This document shows, piece by piece, positions 1-9,556 of a stretch of DNA of 64,000 nucleotides; the stretch's first letter is position 1; the number at the start of each line of letters is the position of its first letter. This DNA is from Variovorax boronicumulans (GTDB lineage Bacteria > Pseudomonadota > Gammaproteobacteria > Burkholderiales > Burkholderiaceae_C). The stretch covers positions 930,001 to 994,000 of the forward strand of contig NZ_JARXVG010000001.1 of the NCBI RefSeq assembly GCF_029892485.1. Reading direction: 5' to 3'. Made by a program: the position numbers and the translations under genes. Below the pieces are notes generated by a model, which was not told the origin of the DNA, made no database searches, and saw nothing but the letters and a program-made list of their open reading frames with translations.

Positions 1-569
1 AAGTAGTTGGTCGCGAGGTCGCCGATGGCCGAGAGCCGCGCCGCCGCGAGGTCGGCTTCGCTGGCCTCTGCATTGGCCTGCGCGCTGCTCACCGCTTCGC
101 GCAGGCGCCCCCAGACGTCGGGTGTCCAGCTCGCGTTCAGCGAGGCGGAGAAGCTGTTCGACGGGCTGGCCGTGTCGGCATTGCTGTTCACATTACCGCT
201 GCGCCGGCCGCTGCCGCTGAACGACACCGAGGGAAACAGCGCCGCGCGTTCGCCGCGCACCAGCGCCTGGGCCTGCGTGTAGTTGGCCACGGCGGCGGCG
301 ATGTTCTGGTTGGACACCTGCACGCGGCCGGCCAGTTCGTCGAGCGTGGGATCGGCGAAGAGCTTCCACCATTCGCCGCGGTCCAGTGCATCGGCCGGCG
401 CGGCGGGCAGCCAGCCTTCGGCGGTCTTCTGTTCTTTCCACGCGGTGGACGCCGCGGAGGTCGGCACCTGGTAGGCCGGGCCGACCGCGCAGCCGGTGAG
501 CAGCGCAGCAAGCGCGAGCGACGTGAGCGCGAAGCGACTCGCGCGAAGGGGAAAAAGCAATGCGTTCAT
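1..569 (-). CDS. NodT-family outer membrane efflux lipoprotein (partial)
   Basis: Outer-membrane channel of a tripartite RND pump. Reading from the ATG at 569, the protein opens with a short signal sequence ending in a lipobox (LLTGC, lipidated Cys27) followed by VGPAYQVP, the usual start of mature NodT/OprM-type factors. It then has the typical WWKLFADPTLDEL segment and reaches about residue 189 before the window ends, so the C-terminal half is missing. It starts 10 nt after the mdtC stop and is the last visible gene of the mdtA-mdtB-mdtC operon, which supports its role as the dedicated exit duct. Family assignment is firm; the substrate is unknown. Confidence 0.9.
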   Translation of the reverse strand, partial: MNALLFPLRASRFALTSLALAALLTGCAVGPAYQVPTSAASTAWKEQKTAEGWLPAAPADALDRGEWWKLFADPTLDELAGRVQVSNQNIAAAVANYTQAQALVRGERAALFPSVSFSGSGRRSGNVNSNADTASPSNSFSASLNASWTPDVWGRLREAVSSAQANAEASEADLAAARLSAIGDLATNY

Positions 570-579
570 GGTGTGGTTC

Positions 580-3500
580 TCAAGCAGGCGTGACGCGGCT
601 CAGTTCGTGTTCGTTCTTGCCACGGCGGCGCAGCTTGTCGAGCAGTAGATAGACCACCGGCGTCGTTAGCAAGGTGAGCAACTGGCTGGCGATGAGCCCG
701 CCGATGATGGCCACGCCCAGCGGCCGGCGCAACTCCGCGCCCTCGCCGAAACCGATGGCCAGCGGCAGCGCGCCCAGCGCGGCCGCCAGCGTGGTCATCA
801 GGATGGGCCGGAAGCGCAGCAGGCAGGCCTCGCGCACCGCTTCGAGCGGCGTGAGCCCGCGCGAGCGCTCGGCCTCCAGCGCGAAGTCGATGATCAGGAT
901 GGCGTTCTTCTTCACGATGCCGATCAGGAGGAACACGCCGATCAGCGCAATGATCGAGAACTCCATGCGGAACATCAAGAGCGCCAGCACCGCGCCCACG
1001 CCGGCCGACGGCAGCGTCGAGAGCACGGTGATCGGGTGCACCAGGCTTTCGTAGAGGATGCCCAGCACGATGTAGATCACGATCAGCGCCGCCAGGATCA
1101 GCAGGAACTGCTGGCCCTGCGACTGCTGCGCGCTGGCCGCCGTGCCGGCGAAGGCGCCGCGCACGTTGGTGGGCATCGCGATGTTGGCCTCGGCCTTGGC
1201 AATGGCCTCGCGCGCATCGCCCAGGTTCGCGCCCTCGGCGAGGTTGAACGAGATCGTGGTCGCGAGCTCGCCGTCGTCGTGGCTCACCGAGGTCGCGACC
1301 GATTGCTCCTCGAACTTCGCCACCGACGACAGCGGCACCAGCGTGGTGGGCGTGTTGCTCAACACATTGCCGGTCGATGCACCGCGCAGGCCCGCATTGG
1401 CCGAGACCGGCACCGTGGTGCTCGCGGTCGTGGCCGTCGAAGCCGCGCCGCCGGTGGTCGAGGTGGTGGTCGCCGTCGCCGCCACCTGCGTGGTCACCGT
1501 CTGCCCGCCGATCACCGAGGTGCGGGTGGCCGGCACGTACACATCGCTCAGCGAATTGGGGCTGCGCGTGTAGCGCGGCGCCCATTCCATCACCACGTGG
1601 TACTGGTTGAGCTCGGTGTAGATGGTCGCCACCTGCCGCTGGCCGAAGGCGTTGTAGAGCGCGTTGTCGATGGCGGTGGAGGTGAGGCCCAGCCGTCGCG
1701 CACTGTCGGGGTCCACCTTGGCCACCGTTTCCACGCCGTTCTGGTCCTGGTCGGTGTCCACGTCGGTGAGCAGCGGCTGCAGCTTCAACTCGTCGGACAG
1801 CTTCGTGGCCCAGTTGCGCAGGTCGGTCAGGTTGTCGCTCTTGAGCGTGTACTGGTAGGTGGAATTGCTCGAGCGCCCGCCCGAGCGCACGTCCTGCACG
1901 GTGCCCAGGAACACGCGCAGGCCGGTCACCTCGTTGAGCTGCGGGCGCAGCCGCGCGATGACGGCCAGGCCGCTCTCGGTGCGCTGGTTGGCCGGCTTCA
2001 GGTTGACGAACATGAAGCCGCCGCCCGCGCGCCCCGCGCCGGTGAAGCCCACCACGGTGTCGACGGCAGGATCCTTGCGGATGATGTCGACCACCTGGCG
2101 CAGCTTGGCCGCCAGCGCCTGCGACGAGATGCTCTGGTCGGCGCGCAGGCCCCCGTTGAGCTGGCCGCTGTCCTGCTGCGGGAAGAAGCCCTTGGGCGCG
2201 GCGCTGAAGAGGTAGACGTTCAGCCCCACCACCGCCACCAGGATGAGCATGACCAGCGCCTTGCTGTCGAGCGCCCAATCGAGGCTGGTCTCGTAGCGCT
2301 TGAGTACCCAGTCGTAGCTGCGCGCAGCCATGCTACCGAGGCGCCCTTGCGGCTTGTTCTTGTCGTGCTCGCCGCCGGGCTTGAGCAGCCACGCGCACAT
2401 CATCGGCGTGGTGGTCAGCGAGATGACCAGCGAGATCATCACCGCCGCCGACAGCGTGATCGCGAACTCGCGAAACAGCCGCCCCGTTTGCCCGCCCATG
2501 AAGAGCAGCGGAATGAACACCGCCACCAGCGACACGCTGATCGACAGCACGGTGAAGCCCACTTCCTTGGCGCCCAGCAGCGCCGCCTTCATGCGCGACA
2601 TGCCCGACTCGATGTGCCGGCTGGTGTTCTCCAGCACCACGATGGCGTCGTCCACCACGAAGCCGGTCGCCACCGTGAGCGCCATCAGGCTCAGGTTGTT
2701 GAGGCTGAAGCCCAGCAGGTACATCACCCCGAAGGTGCCCAGCAGCGCCACCACCGTGGCCACGGCCGGCACGATGGTCGCGCGCACGCTGCGCAGGAAC
2801 AGGCTGACCACCAGCACCACCAGCAGCACCGAGATGAGCAGCGTGAACTCGACCTCGCGCAGCGAACCGCGGATGGAGTTGGTGCTGTCCGAGGCGACCT
2901 GCAGCGTCACGTCGGGCGGCAGCTGCGCCTGCAACTCGGGCAGCAGCGCGCGCACGCTGTCCACGGTCTCGATGATGTTGGCCGAGGGCTGCCGCGTGAT
3001 GAGGATGATGATCGCCGGCTCGCCGTTGAAGAGGCCGAGCGTGCGCGTGTCTTCCACGCCGTCGACCACCTCGGCCACGTCCTGCAGCCGCACCGCCGCG
3101 CCGTTGCGCCACGCGACCACCATCGAGGCGTAGTCGCTCGCGCGCAGGGCCGGCGTCTGCGTGTAGATCTGGAGCTTGCGGCCGTCGCCCTGCACCATGC
3201 CCTTGGGGCGGTTGGCGTTGGAGGCCTGGATGGCGGCGCGCACGTCCTCGGTGCTGATGCCGTAGCGGTTGAGCGCGAACGGGAGCAGTTCGATGCGCAC
3301 CGCGGGGAGCGAGCCGCCGCCGATTTCCACGTCGCCTACGCCGTCTACTTGCGAGAGGCGCTGGCTCACGATGTTCGAGACGGCGTCGTAGATCTGGCCT
3401 GGAGTCTTGGTCTTCGAGGTGAGGGCCAGGATGATGACTGGCGATGCTGCCGGGTTGGCCTTGCGGTAGGTCGGGTTGCTTCTTAGCGTGGCTGGCAGGT

Positions 3501-3852
3501 CGACGCGGCTGGCGTTGATGGCGGCCTGCACTTCTCTTGCGGCGCCGTCGATGTTGCGGCTCAGGTCGAACTGGAGGGTTACTCGGGAGGAGCCCACCGA
3601 GCTGGTGGACGTCATTTCGTTGACGCCGGCGATGGTGCCCAGATGGCGTTCGAGTGGCGTGGCGACACTCGTTGCCATCGTTTCGGGGCTTGCTCCGGGG
3701 ATCGAGGCTCTTACTGAGATGACTGGGTAGTCGACCTGCGGCAGTGGCGAGACCGGGAGGACGAAGAACGCGGCTATGCCTGCTAATGCGATGCCTATCG
3801 TTAGCAGGACTGTGCCTATGGGTCTTCTGACGAAAGGTAGCGACAGGTTCAT
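580..3852 (-). CDS. mdtC: RND multidrug efflux permease, MdtC/MuxC type
   Basis: Inner-membrane proton/drug antiporter of the RND superfamily, 1090 residues. The N-terminus (FVRRPIGTVLLTIGIALAG, then LPQVDYPVI) is typical. The transmembrane proton-relay pair D401-D402 lies in [14 protein letters not shown] and corresponds to AcrB D407/D408. MdtB and MdtC subunits normally work as a mixed trimer, and mdtB lies upstream. The protein is about 50 residues longer than usual because of a Thr/Ala/Ser-rich, low-complexity insert at about residues 780-837 (nt 1340-1510) in the second periplasmic half. The first about 120 codons use many A- and T-ending codons, unlike the rest of the gene. Between mdtB and this gene sits an 808-bp gap with a large inverted-repeat element, so expression may be uncoupled from mdtB. 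Confidence 0.93.
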   Translation of the reverse strand: MNLSLPFVRRPIGTVLLTIGIALAGIAAFFVLPVSPLPQVDYPVISVRASIPGASPETMATSVATPLERHLGTIAGVNEMTSTSSVGSSRVTLQFDLSRNIDGAAREVQAAINASRVDLPATLRSNPTYRKANPAASPVIILALTSKTKTPGQIYDAVSNIVSQRLSQVDGVGDVEIGGGSLPAVRIELLPFALNRYGISTEDVRAAIQASNANRPKGMVQGDGRKLQIYTQTPALRASDYASMVVAWRNGAAVRLQDVAEVVDGVEDTRTLGLFNGEPAIIILITRQPSANIIETVDSVRALLPELQAQLPPDVTLQVASDSTNSIRGSLREVEFTLLISVLLVVLVVSLFLRSVRATIVPAVATVVALLGTFGVMYLLGFSLNNLSLMALTVATGFVVDDAIVVLENTSRHIESGMSRMKAALLGAKEVGFTVLSISVSLVAVFIPLLFMGGQTGRLFREFAITLSAAVMISLVISLTTTPMMCAWLLKPGGEHDKNKPQGRLGSMAARSYDWVLKRYETSLDWALDSKALVMLILVAVVGLNVYLFSAAPKGFFPQQDSGQLNGGLRADQSISSQALAAKLRQVVDIIRKDPAVDTVVGFTGAGRAGGGFMFVNLKPANQRTESGLAVIARLRPQLNEVTGLRVFLGTVQDVRSGGRSSNSTYQYTLKSDNLTDLRNWATKLSDELKLQPLLTDVDTDQDQNGVETVAKVDPDSARRLGLTSTAIDNALYNAFGQRQVATIYTELNQYHVVMEWAPRYTRSPNSLSDVYVPATRTSVIGGQTVTTQVAATATTTSTTGGAASTATTASTTVPVSANAGLRGASTGNVLSNTPTTLVPLSSVAKFEEQSVATSVSHDDGELATTISFNLAEGANLGDAREAIAKAEANIAMPTNVRGAFAGTAASAQQSQGQQFLLILAALIVIYIVLGILYESLVHPITVLSTLPSAGVGAVLALLMFRMEFSIIALIGVFLLIGIVKKNAILIIDFALEAERSRGLTPLEAVREACLLRFRPILMTTLAAALGALPLAIGFGEGAELRRPLGVAIIGGLIASQLLTLLTTPVVYLLLDKLRRRGKNEHELSRVTPA

Positions 3853-3875
3853 CGCTGCTTCCCCTGCGAGGGGCG

Positions 3876-4627
3876 GAGGCCGGGTCTCGCCCCGGCGGGC
3901 GACTTACTTTCTTTTGCTTCGCCAAAAGAACGTAAGCAAAGAAAAGGCGACCCTGCTGTCTGCGTCCCTACGCTTCGCTTCGGGCAACCTGCGGTGCTCA
4001 CGTTTCGCGGGGTCTCGCCCAAACTCGCTTCGCTCAAACAAGGGCGAGCCCTTATCCGCGAAACGCTCCGCTCCTCGGCGCATACAGAAGGGCTTTGGGG
4101 ACCAGCGGGCCATCGCTGCGCTCGGCGCCTGGACACCTCACGAGCCTTTGCTTCGCTCGGCTTGGATTGGCTCCCTCCCCGGGGTGGGGGCACGCGGCGC
4201 TCGTTGAGGCGCTGTCGTGTAGCGAGGGCCGTCGTGCCCCCATCCCAGCCTTCCCCCGGGAGGGGTAGGAGCAACGCATCAGGCCCGGTGTCGCCTGTCT
4301 TGTCTTTCTCCCTCCCCTTCCGGGGGAGGGTCGGGATGGGGGCACGGTGGCCGAGCGAAGCAATGGCCCGAATGCAAGCCGAGCGAAGCAATGGCCCGGG
4401 TTGTCTCCACCCCCTTCTGGCTGCGCCGAGGAGCGCAGCGTTTCGCGGATAAGGGCTCGCAGCTGTTTGAGCGAAGCGAGTTCTGCGAGACCCCGCGAAA
4501 CGCGAGCACCGCAGGTTGCCCGTAGCGCAGCGGAGGGACGCAGCCAGCAGGGTCGCCTTTCTTTTGCCTACTTTTCTTTGGCGAAGCAAAGAAAAGTAGG
4601 TCGCCTGCCGGGGCGAGACCCGGCCTC
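3876..4627. repeat. Long inverted-repeat element, copy 1
   Basis: This element fills most of the 808-bp gap between mdtB and mdtC. The left arm (about 3876-4110) and the right arm (about 4400-4627, reverse complement) pair over more than 200 bp with scattered mismatches. Both ends carry GAGGCCGGGTCTCG / CGAGACCCGGCCTC. Each arm holds a nested stem-loop near its outer end and the shared phrases TTTCGCGGGGTCTCG and CCCTTATCCGCGAAACG. The centre (about 4110-4400) is less conserved and has its own short C-rich/G-rich inverted repeat (CCCCATCCC at 4240-4248, GGGATGGGG near 4334-4342). No transposase is present. A second copy lies at 60136-60785. Open frames inside it look like by-products of the repeat. 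Transcripts from mdtB to mdtC must pass through it. Confidence 0.85.
4567..4600. repeat. Perfect 14-bp stem-loop in the right arm of copy 1
   Basis: The arms CCTACTTTTCTTTG and CAAAGAAAAGTAGG are exact reverse complements around a 6-nt GCGAAG loop. The same 34 bp recur unchanged at 60725-60758. No T-run follows the stem on either strand, so it is not a textbook terminator, but it would fold strongly in RNA of either direction. The matching stem in the left arm (about 3902-3936) is imperfect. Confidence 0.8.
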
Positions 4628-4660
4628 GAAAAGCAAACAAAGAACAGGAAGCAAACCAGA

Positions 4661-7600
4661 TCAAGCCGCCTCCTCCTCAATCGCCGCCCGACGCGAGCTG
4701 CCTCCCCCAAGCCGATCAAACGCCAGATAAATAACAGGCGTGGTGAACAAAGTCAGCAACTGGCTAACGATCAGCCCGCCAAAGATCGCAAGCCCAAGAG
4801 GCCGCCGCAACTCAGCCCCCTCACCAAAGCTAAGCATCAACGGCACAGCAGCAAAGAGCGCCGCCAAAGTCGTCATCAAGATAGGCCGAAACCGCAGCAA
4901 TGCAGCCTGGTGAATCGCCTCCCGAGCCGACTTCCCTTCCGTCCTCTCCGCATCGATCGCAAAGTCGATCATCATGATCGCGTTCTTCTTCACGATCCCG
5001 ATCAGCAGAATGATCCCGATGATCCCGATCACCCCCAGGTCGTTGCCAGTGATCATCAACGCCAGCAGAGCTCCGACACCAGCGGATGGCAGCGTGGACA
5101 GGATCGTCAGCGGATGCACATAGCTCTCGTACAGCACCCCCAGCACGATGTACACGCAGATGACGGCCGCCAGAATCAGCCACAGCTGGTTCGACAGCGA
5201 CCGCTCGTAAGCCCCCGAAGCCCCGAGGAAGGTCATCGTCACGCTCCCCGGCAATCCGATTTCCTTGGCCGCGGCCCTGATCGCATCGACCGACTGCCCC
5301 AGCGACACACCGGGCGCCGTGTCGAAGTTCAGCGTGCTCGCCGGGTACTGCGCCACGTGCGTGATCTGCAGCGGCGCCTGCTGCTCCGAGATGTCGGCAA
5401 TCGCCGCCAGCGGCGTGGCGGTGCCCGAGCCGGCGATCAGGTTCAGCTGGCCGAGCGTCTGCGGCGTGTTCACCATGCCGGGTCGCGCTTCCAGAATCAC
5501 GCGGTACTGGTTGGTCTCGGTGAAGATGGTCGAGACGATGCGCTGGCCGAAGGCGCTGTAGAGCGCATCGTCCACCGTGCTCGCGGTGATCGAGAGGCGC
5601 GCCGCGGTGTCGCGGTTCACGTTGACGAACGCGGCCAGGCCCTGCGCGCCGGCGTCGCTGCTCACGTTGCGCACCTTCTCCGATTCCTGCAGCTTCGCCA
5701 CCAGCTTCTTCATCCACTCGGTGATGAGCGCGCTGTTCACGCCTTCGAGCGACACGCGGTATTCGGTCGGGCCGGTCTCGGCGTCGATGGTCAGGTCCTG
5801 CGTGGGCTGCAGGTACAGCGTGACGCCGGCCACCTGGCGCACGCGCTCGCGCAACCGGTCCATCACTTCCTGCTGGCTGTCGTGGCTGCCCTTCAGGTTG
5901 ATGAGCATGCTGCCGGTGTGCAGCATGGTGTTGTTGGCGGCGTCCACGCCGACGAAAGAGCTCAGGTTCTCCACATCGGGGTCGTCGAGGATCGCGCGCG
6001 CCGCCTGCTGCTGCAGCTGCGCCATGCGGTCGAACGAGACATCCTGCGCCGCCTGGATGCGGCCCTGCAACTGGCCGGTGTCCTGCGTGGGAAACAGGCC
6101 CTTGGGGATCGTGAGGTACAGCACCACCGTGAGCACCATGGTGAGCAGCGCGACCAGCAGCGTGAGCGGCTGGTGGTCGATCACCCAGTGCAGCGAGCGG
6201 TCGTAGCGCACCATCACGCCGTCGAAGAAGCGCTGCGCGCGTGCGCCGAAGCCCGTGCCGCCGGGCTCCTTCTTCGGTTCGTGCCTGAGCCAGCGCGCCG
6301 ACATCATCGGCACCAGCGTGAGCGACACCACGGCCGAGATCAGGATGGTGATGGCCAGCGTCACCGCGAACTCGCGGAACAGGCGCCCCACCACGTCGCC
6401 CATGAAGAGCAGCGGAATCAGCACCGCGATGAGCGACACCGTCAGAGAAATGATGGTGAAGCCGATCTGCGTCGCGCCCTTGAAGGCGGCCTGCAGGGGC
6501 TTTTCGCCCTCCTCGATGTAGCGGGCGATGTTCTCGATCATCACGATCGCGTCGTCCACCACGAAGCCGGTGGCGATGGTCAGCGCCATCAGGCTCAGGT
6601 TGTTGAGGCTGTAGCCCAGCAGGTACATGAGCCCCAGCGTGCCGATCAACGAGATGGGCACCGCGATGCTCGCGATGATGGTCGCGCGCAGGCTGCCGAG
6701 GAACGCGAAGATCACCAGCACCACCAGCACCACGGCCAGCACCAGTTCCATCTCCACGTGCTGCACCGAGGCCCGGATGCCGGCGGTGCGGTCGCTGAGC
6801 ACCTCGATCTTCAGGCCCGCCGGAAAGCCCGACTGCAACTCGGGCAGTTGGGCCTTGATGGCGTTGACGGTGGCGATGACGTTCGCGCCGGGCTGGCGCT
6901 GCACGTTCAGGATGATCGCCGGCGTGAGCTTGCCTTCGCCGCCCTCGGCGGTCTTGGTGCCGGCCCAGGCGCCCAGCTGGGTGTTCTCTGCGCTGTTGAC
7001 CACCTGCGCCACATCGACCATGCGGATCGGCGCGCCGTTCTTGTAGCTGACGATGAGGTTCTTGTAGTCCTCGACCGAGAGCAGTTGGTCGTTGGAATTG
7101 ATGGTGTAGGCGCGCTTGGGACCGTCGAAGCTGCCCTTGGCGCCGTTCGAATTGGCCGCGCTGATCGCGGTGCGCAGCGTGTCGAGCCCGATGCCGTTGG
7201 CCGCGAGCGCCTGCGTGTTGGCCTGGATGCGCACAGCCGGGCGCTGCCCGCCGCTGAGCGACACCAGCCCCACGCCCGAGACCTGGCTGATCTTTTGCGC
7301 CAGCCGCGTGTTGACGAGGTTCTGCACCTCGGTGAGCGGCAGCGTGTCCGACGTGATGGCGAGCGTGAGCACCGGCGCATCGGCCGGGTTGACCTTGGCG
7401 TACACCGGCGGCGCGGGCAAGTCCGCCGGCAGCAGCGAGCCGCCGGCGTTGATGGCGGCCTGCACTTCCTGCTCGGCGACGTCCAGCGTCTGGCCGAGCG
7501 AGAACTGCAGCGTGACGATGGATACGCCCGCGGCGCTGGTCGAGCTCATGCGGTCCAGGCCCGACATCTGGCCGAACTGGCGCTCCAGCGGCGCGGTGAC

Positions 7601-7786
7601 GGTGTTGCTCATCACCTCGGGGCTGGCCCCGGGGTAAAGCGTCTGCACCTGGATGGTCGGATAGTCGACCTGCGGCAGCGCCGACAGCGGCAGGAAGCGG
7701 AAGCCGACCATGCCGGCCAGCACGATGGCGACCATCAGCAGCGAGGTCGCCACCGGGCGAAGAATGAAGGGGCGTGAGGGGCTCAT
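4661..7786 (-). CDS. mdtB: RND multidrug efflux permease, MdtB/MuxB type
   Basis: Second RND permease of the operon, 1041 residues, a normal length for the family. The N-terminus ([30 protein letters not shown]) and the TM4 acidic pair D411-D412 in [17 protein letters not shown] mark an active proton-coupled antiporter. It starts 27 nt after the mdtA stop, so the two are probably cotranscribed. It is expected to form a heterotrimer with MdtC in the inner membrane and take substrates through the MdtA adaptor. The last about 100 codons are rich in A/T-ending codons compared with the body of the gene, mirroring the start of mdtC on the other side of the repeat element. The MdtB rather than MdtC label rests mainly on gene order. 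Confidence 0.93.
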   Translation of the reverse strand: MSPSRPFILRPVATSLLMVAIVLAGMVGFRFLPLSALPQVDYPTIQVQTLYPGASPEVMSNTVTAPLERQFGQMSGLDRMSSTSAAGVSIVTLQFSLGQTLDVAEQEVQAAINAGGSLLPADLPAPPVYAKVNPADAPVLTLAITSDTLPLTEVQNLVNTRLAQKISQVSGVGLVSLSGGQRPAVRIQANTQALAANGIGLDTLRTAISAANSNGAKGSFDGPKRAYTINSNDQLLSVEDYKNLIVSYKNGAPIRMVDVAQVVNSAENTQLGAWAGTKTAEGGEGKLTPAIILNVQRQPGANVIATVNAIKAQLPELQSGFPAGLKIEVLSDRTAGIRASVQHVEMELVLAVVLVVLVIFAFLGSLRATIIASIAVPISLIGTLGLMYLLGYSLNNLSLMALTIATGFVVDDAIVMIENIARYIEEGEKPLQAAFKGATQIGFTIISLTVSLIAVLIPLLFMGDVVGRLFREFAVTLAITILISAVVSLTLVPMMSARWLRHEPKKEPGGTGFGARAQRFFDGVMVRYDRSLHWVIDHQPLTLLVALLTMVLTVVLYLTIPKGLFPTQDTGQLQGRIQAAQDVSFDRMAQLQQQAARAILDDPDVENLSSFVGVDAANNTMLHTGSMLINLKGSHDSQQEVMDRLRERVRQVAGVTLYLQPTQDLTIDAETGPTEYRVSLEGVNSALITEWMKKLVAKLQESEKVRNVSSDAGAQGLAAFVNVNRDTAARLSITASTVDDALYSAFGQRIVSTIFTETNQYRVILEARPGMVNTPQTLGQLNLIAGSGTATPLAAIADISEQQAPLQITHVAQYPASTLNFDTAPGVSLGQSVDAIRAAAKEIGLPGSVTMTFLGASGAYERSLSNQLWLILAAVICVYIVLGVLYESYVHPLTILSTLPSAGVGALLALMITGNDLGVIGIIGIILLIGIVKKNAIMMIDFAIDAERTEGKSAREAIHQAALLRFRPILMTTLAALFAAVPLMLSFGEGAELRRPLGLAIFGGLIVSQLLTLFTTPVIYLAFDRLGGGSSRRAAIEEEAA

Positions 7787-7813
7787 CGTGCGCGTGGGTG
7801 CGGCAAGCCCGCC

Positions 7814-9316
7814 TCAGCGTGCCGGGCCGTTGGCTGGCGTGGGCGGAACGGTCGGCGTCGCCGGCGGAACGGGGGCGCCAGCCGGTGGCGTGGCGGATTC
7901 GATCGGCTGGCTCGGCGGCGCGCCGCCTGCGCCCGTCGATGCGCCGGCACCGCCCTGGCGCTGGCCGCCCTCCCTGTTGCCGCGCTCACCGCGACGTCCG
8001 CCTTCCCGGTTGCCGCGGCGCGCACCCGATGCCGCGCCCGAGGCCGGTGTGGCCGGCCGGTCGGCCTGGGTCTGCACGCGCGCGCCGTCCTTCAGCCGGT
8101 CGCCGCCTTCGGTCACGACCTGCTCGCCGGCCTTCAGGCCCGACATGACCGCCACGTTGTCCACGCTCGATTCGCCGCGCGTCACCGGGCGCTGCGAGAC
8201 GGTGCTGTCTTCGTTCACCACGTACACGTAGTCGCCGTTGGGCCCGTGGCGCAGCGCCGTCACCGGCACCACCACCGCGCTGCTCACGGTGCGCAGCAGG
8301 AGCCGCAGGTTGACGAACTGGTTCGGGAACAGCGCGCCGTCGGCATTGGCGAAGCGCGCCTTCGACTTGACGGTGCCGGTCTGCGTATCGACCAGGTTGT
8401 CGAGCGTGGAGAACATGCCCTTGGCGAGTTGGCGCGTGCGGGTGCGGTCGAAGGCCGTGGCCTCGAGCTGCGCGCCCTGTGCGAGGCGCTCCTGCACCTC
8501 GGGCACGCGGTCCTGCGGCACCGAGAACTCGACGTCGATGGGCGCGATCTGGGTGATGGTCGCCACGCCGCCGGTGGCGCCGGTCGAGATGTAGTTGCCC
8601 GCGTCCACGGGCCGAAGGCCGATGCGCCCGCTCACCGGCGCGGTGATGCGGCTCCAGGTGAGGTTGAGCTTTGCCGTGCCTTCATTGGCGCGGTCGATGG
8701 CCACCGTGCCTTCGAGTTGCTTGACCAGCGCGGCCTGGGTGTCGACGTCCTGCCGGGCGATGGAGTCCTGCACGAGCAGCGTCTGGTAGCGCTGCAGCGT
8801 GACGCGCGCGGCGGCCAGTTGGGCCTCGTCGCGCTGGCGCGCACCGGCCGCCTGCGCCAGCGCATTCTGGAAAGGCTGCGGGTCGATGGTGGCGAGCACC
8901 TCGCCCTTCTTGACCATCTGCCCTTCCTTGAAGAGCACCTCGGTGAGCACGCCCGACACCTGCGGCTGCACCGTGACATTGGCCAGCGGGGTGACGGTGC
9001 CCAGCGCCTCGAGCTGCACCGGAATGTCGGCCTGCCGCGCGGTGGCGACGCCGACCGTGCTGGAGGCCCCGCCGCCGCCGCCACCCCGCCCGCCCCCACC
9101 GCCCGGCCGGCCGGCGCCCGGGCCACCGGGGCCGCCCGCTCCGCCGGGGCCGGCCACCGGCGTCTTCGAACGCTGGATCAGGTACCAGGCACCGCCCCCC
9201 AGCGCCGCGATCAGCAGCAGCGTCAGCAGCCAACCCAGCCACCGGCGCCTGCGTGCCGGTGGGTGTGTGGGGGACACGTTGGACGGCAGGGGTTCGGGGG
9301 GAGTTTGGGGGTCCAT
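7814..9316 (-). CDS. mdtA: RND efflux membrane fusion protein, MdtA/MuxA type
   Basis: Periplasmic adaptor linking the RND permeases to the outer-membrane duct, 500 residues from the ATG at 9316. A longer frame exists upstream, but this start places the single membrane anchor (about residues 26-47) correctly near the N-terminus. A strongly glycine-rich linker follows (about 56-84). The HlyD/biotinyl-lipoyl and hairpin core contains TVQPQVSGVLTEVLFKEGQMV, cut here to the recognisable QVSGVL and GQMVKKGE motifs. The C-terminal about 85 residues are Gly/Arg then Pro/Ala-rich and look disordered. First gene of the operon, with its promoter expected in 9317-9556, divergent from the next gene. Confidence 0.92.
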   Translation of the reverse strand: MDPQTPPEPLPSNVSPTHPPARRRRWLGWLLTLLLIAALGGGAWYLIQRSKTPVAGPGGAGGPGGPGAGRPGGGGGRGGGGGGASSTVGVATARQADIPVQLEALGTVTPLANVTVQPQVSGVLTEVLFKEGQMVKKGEVLATIDPQPFQNALAQAAGARQRDEAQLAAARVTLQRYQTLLVQDSIARQDVDTQAALVKQLEGTVAIDRANEGTAKLNLTWSRITAPVSGRIGLRPVDAGNYISTGATGGVATITQIAPIDVEFSVPQDRVPEVQERLAQGAQLEATAFDRTRTRQLAKGMFSTLDNLVDTQTGTVKSKARFANADGALFPNQFVNLRLLLRTVSSAVVVPVTALRHGPNGDYVYVVNEDSTVSQRPVTRGESSVDNVAVMSGLKAGEQVVTEGGDRLKDGARVQTQADRPATPASGAASGARRGNREGGRRGERGNREGGQRQGGAGASTGAGGAPPSQPIESATPPAGAPVPPATPTVPPTPANGPAR

Positions 9317-9556
9317 GAGGTGCGTGCGATGGGTGCAGAGGGTGCGGCCTAGAGTACAGCGCCGAATGGTAGTACCGCTGTTTGCTGCGCCGTAAAGCGG
9401 CGGTAAAGCTCGCGCCCGGCGGCCGCGGTTCGCGCTGTCCGGATGCGGTTCGCGCCGTTTTCCTGCGTTTCGTCGCATGGCGGTGGCCGGCGGCGCCGGG
9501 CGTCGGCACAGTTCGCCCATCGCTTCCCCACCCACACCTTTCACTGGAGAACCACC

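Noticed and set aside
1036..3486. Long antisense frames opposite mdtC (816 codons) and mdtB (4910-7777, 955 codons)
   Set aside because: Same reason: stop-free antisense frames are common in this base composition, and the composition is not protein-like.
3994..4452. Open frames of 70-170 codons on both strands inside the two inverted-repeat elements, encoding similar peptides at 4 kb and 60 kb
   Set aside because: The similarity follows from the repeated DNA, frames exist on both strands, none has a convincing ribosome site, and the peptides are Arg/Ser-rich low-complexity sequence.
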